From Gulosibacter molinativorax (GTDB taxonomy: Bacteria > Actinomycetota > Actinomycetes > Actinomycetales > Microbacteriaceae), in contig NZ_CP028426.1 in assembly GCF_003010915.2 (NCBI RefSeq), forward strand, positions 2,170,001-2,234,000: a stretch of DNA of 64,000 nucleotides, written 5' to 3'. Below the pieces are notes generated by a model, which was not told where the DNA came from, ran no database searches, and saw only the letters and a program-made list of their open reading frames with translations. Positions 26,476 through 35,293 of the stretch are shown here, piece by piece. Position numbers and translations under genes: made by a program. The number at the start of each line of letters is the position of its first letter. The first letter of the stretch is position 1.

Positions 26476-27834
26476 TTAGGAATCACGACCAACGGTAACC
26501 GTGGAAGAAACCCCAAAAGGTCTCGCGCGGAAAGCTGGCACGTTCACACTCGTTGCTTTCATCCTCTCCGCAGGCAGACTCATACCGCGCTGCATCGTCT
26601 CAATTCGACGCTGAATCCCATTCAACGGCTCTGAACGGATTGCGGTTGAAAAAGCACCCACCTGTCCGTCGACATGGTTCTGGATCCCGTCCTGTTCCGC
26701 CATCGCCAAAAGCTTCTGTGCGCCCTGCCGAGTTAACAGATATGCGTCAGCACCCCAACCTTGCCGAGATCCCGGCCAAGATCTGAGCTGCTCCCAAGGA
26801 TCCAACAACGAAAGTCCCCAAGTAACATGCTCGCCGTGGGCAATGCTCGACATTCTATCGTTAACCCAGACTAGGTCGAAATCAGTGGTCGCTTCGATTA
26901 TTCGATCGAGGTATTCCGCCCCAGTAAAGGGCAGCGCATCATCCTCAAGGACGAGCCCAACTCCGGAACTTGAATCGTCAGCGATCTCTTCCCAAACAGA
27001 CCAGTGACTCAGCCAACACGCCGTCGCCCCCTTACCCAGCAAACGAGTCGCGACTTCAGATGCTATGATTCCCGCAACCAGCGCATCCGGCAGCGCACTT
27101 CCAGCAACTGCAATGTGACGCTGAACATTTTTGTATCCGGCGCGCGTAAGCGAAGAACTACCTATCCTCCACTTTCTATCCTCGTGAAGCAAATTGATGA
27201 TACGAATAGGAACTGCGGAATGGGCTCCCGAAAGAAGAGAGTTTATTCGCTCCCGTAAGAACACGGTTTCCTCGCTGGCCGTTGCGAGTCCAGCAAATTC
27301 CAATGCAATCGACGCTTCTCCGGCATCTGCGAGCAAGTTCGCCCACCGCAGCACTTCCCTATCCCCAAACTTTTTCGTTGAAGCATCCTCAAGGACGGAA
27401 AGTGCGAACCGACGAAACCCAACAAGATCACCTGAAGAGACCAATGACTCGCCCAGAAAGTAGCCAATATAGGGAGACTTACTGGAGCGATAATAAATCT
27501 CGCGGAGATACTCTGAGCCTCGGTCATAATCCTTAAGCCTACGACTGACTTGCAAACTAGTAATTGCAACGACATCACCTGAAAGACCCCGATCAAGTTG
27601 TTCCAGCAACAATCCCTGCGCTGCAACATTTCCATGCATCACGGCCACGTACTTTGCCGCCACCGTCAAATATCGGCGCGCCGCAAAGAGGTCTTGAACG
27701 GACTGACCGAAATAGTTTGAAACAGTACTCGCGAAACGACCTGCAAACTCGGTATCAGAGGCGAGGCTCTCAATCGACCTTGTCGATATTTCTCGTTCGA
27801 GTGATTCGAAATTATGGGCTTGATCTCTATCCAT
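26476..27834 (-). CDS. Glycosyltransferase family 25-like protein
   Basis: ATG 27834 is chosen because AGGAG ends 6 bases upstream; the ATG two codons earlier directly abuts that site. The product has 452 residues. Residues 1-205 are helical and repeat-like, without a clear family. The C-terminal half has ATACWLSHWSVWEEI, VGLVLEDDALPFTGAEYLDR (the ED region is the family's acidic metal site) and QGWGADAYLLTRQGAQKLL, matching the LPS galactosyltransferase (GT25) domain. VDGQVGAFSTAI near the end is also typical. Codons are AT-rich compared with the first 20 kb. It probably adds a hexose to the growing glycan. Confidence 0.75.
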   Translation of the reverse strand: MDRDQAHNFESLEREISTRSIESLASDTEFAGRFASTVSNYFGQSVQDLFAARRYLTVAAKYVAVMHGNVAAQGLLLEQLDRGLSGDVVAITSLQVSRRLKDYDRGSEYLREIYYRSSKSPYIGYFLGESLVSSGDLVGFRRFALSVLEDASTKKFGDREVLRWANLLADAGEASIALEFAGLATASEETVFLRERINSLLSGAHSAVPIRIINLLHEDRKWRIGSSSLTRAGYKNVQRHIAVAGSALPDALVAGIIASEVATRLLGKGATACWLSHWSVWEEIADDSSSGVGLVLEDDALPFTGAEYLDRIIEATTDFDLVWVNDRMSSIAHGEHVTWGLSLLDPWEQLRSWPGSRQGWGADAYLLTRQGAQKLLAMAEQDGIQNHVDGQVGAFSTAIRSEPLNGIQRRIETMQRGMSLPAERMKATSVNVPAFRARPFGVSSTVTVGRDS

Positions 27835-27941
27835 CAACATCTCCTAAAGATTTCCTAGCGACAGTCGGCATACGTAAGCAGCCACCACTGCAGTCATGGC
27901 GAGCCTAGCTCACACCAATATCCGGAACCGGAACTCAGATT

Positions 27942-30900
27942 TCATTCACTAATGCTCCGTTCCACCTTCCGACCTAATATCAGATCCAGCTCACGATTGA
28001 TTATTTGTTTCTTGCCAGACTGCGCCCTAACCCGCGCCGCCGCACGCCGGGACATCTCCTGAAATCTCTCGGCATCTTCGCTAATAGCTAGAATCCCTTC
28101 AGCTAGCGAAACAAAATCATCTAGCGGAGCAAGGACGCCGCAAGACTCATCAACAAACTCAGGTACAGCCGTGACCCCCGAAGTGATTGGCACTAGACCG
28201 GAACTCATTGCTTCGTCGCGAGAAACACCCTGCGCATCCATTCGTGTCGGAGTAAGGAAGATGCCATATTCTTTGTGCACGTTCGCCATCTCCGAGTGGG
28301 TCAGGAACCGCCGCTCAATTTGAACATTCGACATGTCCCATACTGGCTTCAGAGTCTCCTCAAATAGGACACCGTCGCCAATAAATTTGAACTCAAGATC
28401 CTTAAAATTGGGATGACGCGACAGCTCAATAACTGCGTTAACCGACAAATCATTTGCATACTTACGAGACGCGTAGGGCCTTATCGAAAGGATCTTCTTT
28501 CGCTGATAATCTGGCTTGGGTATATAGTCAAATAACTCACCATCGATGGGGTTATGGATGATGTGGTAGGCCTCCTGAGGGAGCCTGATCCCAACATCTT
28601 CAAAAACTTCCTCTGCGAAGTAATTCGACACAAAAACGAAATGTGTGTTCGGACGCCTTTCTGCAAACACTTTTCGCCAGAAGTTCAGACGTTCATCCGA
28701 TTCCTTCTTTAGTGTGTTCAACGCCTCCTCAGTGACAGCGTTGTATTCACGTCGCCACCACGGTTGAATTTCGGAACCATGTATCCAGACAATTACGCGA
28801 GTTTCTGGGGGACTCATTGAAATTGAATGCCACATCGCTGGATTCAAGAAATGCACGAGTACGGATTCAAAATTACCCTGGCTAAGGCTAGATCCCAAGT
28901 CAGCTTGGTTGAGAGTTGAGACTCTTACACCTTCGAATTCTCGCGACTGAGGGGCCGCGACCTGGTCAAGTGTGACAACCTCGACGTCCAGGCCTTCCTG
29001 CCTGTAAGCGCTGACACGGGAGTGTACAAATCCATTCCGGTAGAGGTCACCGTAGGACGGATAGATGTTTGTCAGAACGATATTTTTTGTTCTCGTTATC
29101 AGGCCAGCATTGGGTTCTTGATACGGCGAAGCGTACATTCCTCGTAACACTGATTGACCAGGTCCCGACGCGCGTATTCCGAACTTGATACGTGTCGTGA
29201 GATCAGGGATTGCAAAGGAATGGTTTCGGTTAGCATACGCCATAGCATGACCTAACCGCTTACCGTTAGCATCATGAAAAATTATCGCAACCTGAATATC
29301 TAGGCCAAGCGAAGAATCCAAATAGAAGTGGCCCACGTCGCTCCACCCAAGATCCTCCAGACTGATCGTACTGGGGAAGTAGCCATATCCGTGACTACCC
29401 GCCTCCAGTTCCGAGCGGATCGCGAACGATCCTTCCTCCCATATGACTGTAACCTTCCCAGTCATTCCTTTAATTAGGTGTCGGAGTTGATCAACACTAA
29501 TTGAATGGTTGTTGATTCGCTGTCGCTTTGTCACATTACTCGAGATCTGATTCAACTCTTTCAATGTGAACGGCTTCGCTGAAAGCTCAGATCGCGGTCC
29601 CTTGGAGTCTACTGGTACGGACTTCGCCCCGTTCTTGATGTACTCGAGATCGTCAATCTTAAATTTCACGAGTTGGCCTCGCCGACTAAACTTCTGCTTC
29701 TTCAGCAATCGGAAGAGCGTGTCTACGTCAATCGAATCAAGTCGAATAGCTGAACTCCGAATCTCGGCAGTCTTTACGGTCCGATAATTTCTGGACTTCT
29801 TTCCCGAGACTCTAGTTCCTGTAAGCTCCTTTGTAACGACATCGACATTCGCGTACCGCCAAGTCAAAATTAGATCCTCGAGGAAGTGGGGGCCGTAATA
29901 ATCGGCTTCATGAAAGAAGGCGAGGTGGCTGTGAGCTTCGAGAATCTTCCCGAGCTGTGAAATCGCTTCGGGCAACTCAAGCGATATTGTTTGGATGTTT
30001 TCATCTTGATCATTATCCCCCTGCAATTGCTTTAGGGAATAGATAGCGTCGGGTTTGATGCTTTGCCCCTTGATCGTTTCAAGAACGGCGGCGTTGTCAT
30101 CCGCAGAAGATTCTAGAATTATGACAGCCATCGAGTGTACTTCCGACACGTAATCGAGACCTACCGCCTTGCAGATTGTCTCGACTCGATCGGCATAAGT
30201 GTGCTCCCTTAGTACCTGCCGCAATGCCGCAGACCGCATTCGCGCTGTACCGTCGGGAGTGCTTTCTAGCCTGCGTAGTCGATCCGCCGCCAAAGCACCA
30301 CTGTCTGTGGCGATGACCAGATCGCCGAAGAATATCTTTAGAGCTGGACTATAGTTTGACACCACTAAAGTATTACTGGCGATCAATTCAAATACGCGCC
30401 GTGCCATCATAGACTGCGAGTGCTTAACCGAATTCAGGTTAAGCCCGGCTCCGTAACCCTTGTATGCGATAGCAATTTCACTCGGCGCTAAATTGCCAAC
30501 AATGTATGGTTCGTATTTATCTGGGAACTGGTAGTCAGGATTGTCCTGTCCATACATGCGGTCGAAGATCGTCAATGGCTTGACCGCTGGCAGATATTCC
30601 ACGAACTCTTCGAGATCTTTAGTCCTTTCCTTATATTTTGAATAGTACGCGCCAGCAAATGCGATCTCGTCAATGCGTTCGTATTCTTCAATCGGATTAT
30701 GCATACGCGTTTGCGCTGCAAACGGGAGAAAGTAGACTCGATCGTGACCGAGATGACTGCGGTAACGTGGTACACAGTCTATGTCGGTGGTCATGACAAC
30801 GTCGAAATACGAAGCCACGCGTAGAAAAGTTGCGAAATGAACGGGATCTTCTTTGTTCCAAAATACGGTGGGTATTTCTCGCGCATTACACCAGGCCACA

Positions 30901-33116
30901 ATTTCCAGAATTTCCTTGCCTGCTTTCCCAACCATGTTCGTCCAAGTATTTTCATGCCCACGCCAAGCCGATTCTACGAACAAAACATCCGGGTGTGCCA
31001 GTTCGAGTTGTTCCTCCCATGCGGTGGGCGTGAGCTGTACTAGATTCGCCTCCGGCGCAAAACATTCATAGCTGAATTCATCGAGTATGCATGCAATTGT
31101 GATAAAACTCTTAAGCGCTCCACGTACCTGGTCGCTGTTCGACTTAATCGCCTTTGGCTCAACGTAAGAAGGTTGTCGCGATCCAACCCGACCATTTGCT
31201 GCGGTCTCGTTTCGTCCCGGCTCAAGCTCCAGAGTGGGAACACTGGGAGAAGCAATGGCTGCAAATGGTGCTTTTATTGTGCCATTTAGCGCTTTAGCGA
31301 AACGATATGAACGACTCCTTCGCAGTTCGACGAGCGTCTTCTTTGCCGCGTCTCTTTCACGACCCAGGATCGCAATTCTTTCCGCTAATCTAATTTTTTC
31401 CGCATGGAGGCGACTTATTTCACTCTTCGCGTCTTTGAGGTGACCTTGCTGTTCTATAAGTCGACTCGATTTTTCTCGAGTGACCTCCATTTGCTTAGCT
31501 AATTGCACGCCTCTATCGCGAAACTTTTCGCTGATATCTTTGCGTTCTGAACGTGCCTTTTTGGCAACTTCTTGTAAGGAGCGGAGCTCTTCCTTGGCCT
31601 TGTCCAGACTCGCTCTGAGTTCCTCATTTTCGTTCCGCGCACTAGTCACGGCCTGCTCTTGGTCGGCGAGCTTGGCCTGATATTCGCCTAGCCTTTTCAC
31701 CATGGAGTCGATTTCGACGAGGGAGTCTGATCGCAGGACAGCGAGTTGTTGCAACTTTTCTTTTAGCTGGTTAAGCTCTTCCTCGAGTCGACCAGTGGCT
31801 TCTTCTGCCCGCGATCGAAGGGCTCGCTCAGTGCCAAGATCTCGCCGGAGATCATTGACTTCTTTTATCGATTCTTCGGTCAATTTAAGTTGTGCCGCAA
31901 GATCCTTTTCTTTGGCTTCCTGGTCCATTTTTAGCGTTTCCAACTCGTTCTTAATTATCTTCGCCTGAGCGAGAGCCTCAGACTTAACCAACTCATATTC
32001 TTTAGTGGTCGCAGCGGCTTGAAGGCACGCCTCTTCTAGACGCTTGTTTTCAAATACCAGCGCGTCCAATTCGCTTCTGAGGCCTTCTTGAACCCGAGCT
32101 GTATTGATTGCGTGTTCATTTACTGATCGAGACTCCTCAATCAATAGCTCAATCCGAGTTTGGATAGAGGCCAAAGAATCGCGGGCAATTTGGACGGTGT
32201 CTCCGGGCGCCATTGAGCTTATGGTCTGATTATCCTCACCATCTTCAACGTTCGATGGTTTGGTTTCCTGGCCGGAATAACTAAGCCTCTCCTTGAGTTC
32301 TCGCTCATGCTGCATGGCATAGCGGTACCGCAAGTTTATCTCCCGGATTTTAGCAGCGTCTTTATCCTTCTGAGCCCTAGCTTCGAATTCGAGTCGGGCA
32401 GCGCGGGTTGCGCGATCTTGAAGGTGGGCAATGGAGAGTTTCTCGAGAGGAATGAATATGTGCGTTGGTGAAGCATTGTGCGTACTCCAGTGCAAATACT
32501 TATTCTCGTTCAGTATTCTCGCGGCCTCGACTAACGCTTCATCAGTTAGCGTTTCGATAACGACGATAGGTCGCTGTGATGCTAACGTTTCCCGAGCCCC
32601 TCGCAGAACGTCTACATCCATGCCTTCGACATCTATCTTGATTAGGGCCAGGTTCTCTATGGACAAGATATCGACGGTCGTTATAGGCACGGGGCCGTTA
32701 GCATCTAAGACAATCTGACCTGCTCCAGAGTTACTCGCGCTGACTTCTGTTAGATACCCATGTGATTCGCTGGCGCCAAGCGCGATTTCATGGAATTCAG
32801 CGCTGTCTTCGAGTGTATTTATCTGAAAGTTGCGTCGAGCAATGTTCATAAGTTCACTGTTTGGCTCGACCAAATGCACAAAGTGTCCGTGGCGCGCCCA
32901 GTAGATTGCATGGTTCCCTATATTGCTTCCGACGTCAAGCACATTCGTACCATCTTCCAGCCATGGAATTGTGGCCTTTAATAGCTCGAACTCATACGGC
33001 GACTTTGCCGCTACTATGCTCTTCTGAATATGATCTATTGAAGCTTGAGGCAAGTAGAGGTTATATAAACCTTTATCATCATTCAGTTCGTACTTTTCGT
33101 TGATTTCGCCAGCCAT
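27942..33116 (-). CDS. Giant mosaic protein: FkbM methyltransferase, coiled coil, CgeB-like, GT2-like and GT4 domains
   Basis: ATG 33116 is chosen (AGGAAC upstream; a TTG 15 codons earlier is in frame). The product is 1724 residues. About 40-205 is an FkbM-type SAM methyltransferase (NVLDVGSNIGNHAIYW, LALIKIDVEGMDVDVLRG). About 225-600 is a long coiled coil rich in Glu, Lys, Leu and Arg, ending in SRSYRFAKAL. About 670-985 is a CgeB/DUF3880-like glycosyltransferase (DVLFVESAWRGH, PTVFWNKEDPVHF, MMARRVFELIASNTLVVSN), paralogous to 33254-35179. About 990-1160 is GT2-like but has HEAD (1069-1072) where its paralogue has DDDD. About 1220-1335 looks like a beta-sandwich. About 1345-1715 is GT4 (GVSRDEAMSSGLVPI), paralogous to 3071-4651. 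It is probably a processive or multi-step assembly protein held apart by the coiled coil. The AT-rich codons suggest transfer. Confidence 0.85.
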   Translation of the reverse strand: MAGEINEKYELNDDKGLYNLYLPQASIDHIQKSIVAAKSPYEFELLKATIPWLEDGTNVLDVGSNIGNHAIYWARHGHFVHLVEPNSELMNIARRNFQINTLEDSAEFHEIALGASESHGYLTEVSASNSGAGQIVLDANGPVPITTVDILSIENLALIKIDVEGMDVDVLRGARETLASQRPIVVIETLTDEALVEAARILNENKYLHWSTHNASPTHIFIPLEKLSIAHLQDRATRAARLEFEARAQKDKDAAKIREINLRYRYAMQHERELKERLSYSGQETKPSNVEDGEDNQTISSMAPGDTVQIARDSLASIQTRIELLIEESRSVNEHAINTARVQEGLRSELDALVFENKRLEEACLQAAATTKEYELVKSEALAQAKIIKNELETLKMDQEAKEKDLAAQLKLTEESIKEVNDLRRDLGTERALRSRAEEATGRLEEELNQLKEKLQQLAVLRSDSLVEIDSMVKRLGEYQAKLADQEQAVTSARNENEELRASLDKAKEELRSLQEVAKKARSERKDISEKFRDRGVQLAKQMEVTREKSSRLIEQQGHLKDAKSEISRLHAEKIRLAERIAILGRERDAAKKTLVELRRSRSYRFAKALNGTIKAPFAAIASPSVPTLELEPGRNETAANGRVGSRQPSYVEPKAIKSNSDQVRGALKSFITIACILDEFSYECFAPEANLVQLTPTAWEEQLELAHPDVLFVESAWRGHENTWTNMVGKAGKEILEIVAWCNAREIPTVFWNKEDPVHFATFLRVASYFDVVMTTDIDCVPRYRSHLGHDRVYFLPFAAQTRMHNPIEEYERIDEIAFAGAYYSKYKERTKDLEEFVEYLPAVKPLTIFDRMYGQDNPDYQFPDKYEPYIVGNLAPSEIAIAYKGYGAGLNLNSVKHSQSMMARRVFELIASNTLVVSNYSPALKIFFGDLVIATDSGALAADRLRRLESTPDGTARMRSAALRQVLREHTYADRVETICKAVGLDYVSEVHSMAVIILESSADDNAAVLETIKGQSIKPDAIYSLKQLQGDNDQDENIQTISLELPEAISQLGKILEAHSHLAFFHEADYYGPHFLEDLILTWRYANVDVVTKELTGTRVSGKKSRNYRTVKTAEIRSSAIRLDSIDVDTLFRLLKKQKFSRRGQLVKFKIDDLEYIKNGAKSVPVDSKGPRSELSAKPFTLKELNQISSNVTKRQRINNHSISVDQLRHLIKGMTGKVTVIWEEGSFAIRSELEAGSHGYGYFPSTISLEDLGWSDVGHFYLDSSLGLDIQVAIIFHDANGKRLGHAMAYANRNHSFAIPDLTTRIKFGIRASGPGQSVLRGMYASPYQEPNAGLITRTKNIVLTNIYPSYGDLYRNGFVHSRVSAYRQEGLDVEVVTLDQVAAPQSREFEGVRVSTLNQADLGSSLSQGNFESVLVHFLNPAMWHSISMSPPETRVIVWIHGSEIQPWWRREYNAVTEEALNTLKKESDERLNFWRKVFAERRPNTHFVFVSNYFAEEVFEDVGIRLPQEAYHIIHNPIDGELFDYIPKPDYQRKKILSIRPYASRKYANDLSVNAVIELSRHPNFKDLEFKFIGDGVLFEETLKPVWDMSNVQIERRFLTHSEMANVHKEYGIFLTPTRMDAQGVSRDEAMSSGLVPITSGVTAVPEFVDESCGVLAPLDDFVSLAEGILAISEDAERFQEMSRRAAARVRAQSGKKQIINRELDLILGRKVERSISE

Positions 33117-33253
33117 TTTAGTTCCTAGTTGTAATATTAAATTCATTACGGCTTTGGGCAACCATCAATCTGTGTTGCACACCTGCCACGGAGCGCACTT
33201 GTGATAGTTACTGAGGGAATTCTCAACATTTCATACATTTTGACCTTGTTGTC

Positions 33254-35179
33254 CTACACGAATGAATGTTGGCGATTGATGCCGTAGCTCTCTACGCGGG
33301 AATTCGCCAATACTTCCAGGTCATTAACCTGCCAGGTGTGTGCTTGCTTGCCCCGTTGTTGAATGAAATTGAACCGATCCGAGGAGTACGCACGTCCGCC
33401 ACGATTCGTTAGATCTTTAAGGAATTGGGAGTCCTCACCCCGAGTTGCTTGGGGGAAAGGTATTGCACGGTAGGTGGAGGCAGGCCCGACAAATGTAGGC
33501 CCTGCAAGGAATGTGGTCCATCGATGTTCCCGCTCCGAACTTCGCAACACCATTGCATCTTGTGCCGCTAGATAAACGTAAACTGCCTGTTTTCCGATCA
33601 GATCAGCATTGGTAAATCGTAGAGCATTGCTCGAATCCAAAAGGTAGTATTTTCCGTAATAGTCATCGTCATCGAATTTCGCGATTATTTCACCATCGGA
33701 CATCTGCACGAGCCTATTGAGGCAGCCTCCCAGCGTGACGTCATTCGTGGCACTTGTGAGTATTACGTTTTCCAACCCCAAGTCTCTTGCTTTTGACTTG
33801 AATTCTCTTGCATTTATCGAGAAATTATGAGTCAGCATTGCAAGTTGCACTGGAACGCCGACCTGATCGGCCACCGTGCGCAACACATGGTCAACCTGGT
33901 AAGGACGATTTGTCGAAACCATCACCGTGACAGGCTTTGGATCGACTGCGTCTTTTGGGAATTCAATCCCAGCTGCTTTGAGTACTTGAGTGGCCCGGTG
34001 CGCGTATGTGTGATTACCCCATATTCGTCGTTGTGCTTTGTGCACCATGCGATCCCGCATGTGAGGCGAGTTGACGAGTGCACGGAGCAGCCAGCCTGCT
34101 TCTTGTTTCCCGTCCACCACGGGGACTTCGTCTTGCGGGAAGAACTGCGGGATCGCGACGCTCGGCGCTGAAACAACCGGTGTTCCTGACGCGGTGATTT
34201 CGAAGACGCGACGTGCACACATGCTCGGACTGTCGGTCACGGAGTTGACGTTGAGGAACACTTTGTGTAGCCGATACGCGGTGAGCATCTTTTGGTACGT
34301 TAACCCGCCGCGCACGCGCTTGTTCAGCGGCTTGGGGAACTGGTAACGAGCATCCCCGCCTTCGAACCTTGAGTAGATTTCGAGGCCCTTGTTCATCCGT
34401 CCTGAGACGTCGTTGGCCGCTCCAAGCAGCATGTCCATCTGCGCGCGGCGCTCGGGGAACTTGTGTGCGAAGTACATGCCCGCGAACGCAACGTCGCGCT
34501 TCTGGTGCACTGACGGGATACGAATCGGGTTATGGATTGCAGGTGCCGCGGCGAAGCTCATTACCCCGATGCGGTCGTGTTCGAGTTCTTCACGGTACTC
34601 CGGGAGCGTATTGGCATCGCTCGTGAATACGGCATCAAAAAGCCTGGCCGTGTCGAGGAAGTCGTCGAAGTGGGGTGGGTCTTCTTTGTTCCAGAACACC
34701 GTGGGGATCTTTTGCACGTTGCAGTATGAGACGAGCGCACGCAGTTCAGGGCTCGGTGCGTTCGACCCCGTGAGCTTAAAGTCCCACTGACCGTGGTTAC
34801 CGTGCCAAGCCGACTCAACGAAGAGGAGGTCGATCGGTGTCTTCTCTATCTGCTGCCGCCACCACTTCGGTGTGAGCTCGACAGTCTCGAACTCGTGACT
34901 CCACGCCGAGAGCGAGAAGTCATCCATGATCACCCCGACTCGGATATCGGGGAACGTCAGCGGCAAATCGACCGGAATGTAGTCGGGGATCTTGTCTGCG
35001 AGGGTCGGTTTTTCGCTCTTCGTCTTACCATTCTTAACAGGACCGACTAGTTCGGTACTCCGCGGCAGGTTCTCATTTGCCCGCTCGCGACGCTGCCACT
35101 CCTTGACTCGCTGGATTCCGCCGTCACGGAGGTGCCAAAGTGCTCTACGCCATTTGGCGGCCCGATTCTGCTCCGACAC
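33254..35179 (-). CDS. CgeB-like glycosyltransferase fused to GT2-like domain
   Basis: GTG 35179 has AGGAG 7 bases upstream; the product is 641 residues. About 78-400 is a CgeB/DUF3880-type GT-B domain (LLFVESAWHGNHGQW, PTVFWNKEDPPHFDDFL, CARRVFEITASGTPVVSAP). About 415-640 is a GT2-like domain with VMVSTNRPYQVDHVLRTV and a metal-binding DDDD at 503-506 in AKFDDDDYYGKYY, then GEDSQFLKDL as a catalytic-base candidate. The arrangement matches residues 670-1160 of the giant protein downstream, but here the acidic motif is intact. Two transfer activities in one chain are likely. It is in the minus-strand run from 37645 to 25621. Confidence 0.82.
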   Translation of the reverse strand: MSEQNRAAKWRRALWHLRDGGIQRVKEWQRRERANENLPRSTELVGPVKNGKTKSEKPTLADKIPDYIPVDLPLTFPDIRVGVIMDDFSLSAWSHEFETVELTPKWWRQQIEKTPIDLLFVESAWHGNHGQWDFKLTGSNAPSPELRALVSYCNVQKIPTVFWNKEDPPHFDDFLDTARLFDAVFTSDANTLPEYREELEHDRIGVMSFAAAPAIHNPIRIPSVHQKRDVAFAGMYFAHKFPERRAQMDMLLGAANDVSGRMNKGLEIYSRFEGGDARYQFPKPLNKRVRGGLTYQKMLTAYRLHKVFLNVNSVTDSPSMCARRVFEITASGTPVVSAPSVAIPQFFPQDEVPVVDGKQEAGWLLRALVNSPHMRDRMVHKAQRRIWGNHTYAHRATQVLKAAGIEFPKDAVDPKPVTVMVSTNRPYQVDHVLRTVADQVGVPVQLAMLTHNFSINAREFKSKARDLGLENVILTSATNDVTLGGCLNRLVQMSDGEIIAKFDDDDYYGKYYLLDSSNALRFTNADLIGKQAVYVYLAAQDAMVLRSSEREHRWTTFLAGPTFVGPASTYRAIPFPQATRGEDSQFLKDLTNRGGRAYSSDRFNFIQQRGKQAHTWQVNDLEVLANSRVESYGINRQHSFV

Positions 35180-35293
35180 GTACGGTCTCCTCTAAGTCAC
35201 GGCCACGACCAGGGAAGATTGTTGCACCCTGCGCCGTATTCAACGAATTTCTCATAAATGGTAGCGGAGGGATGGGAACCGCTGTCTCTCCCC

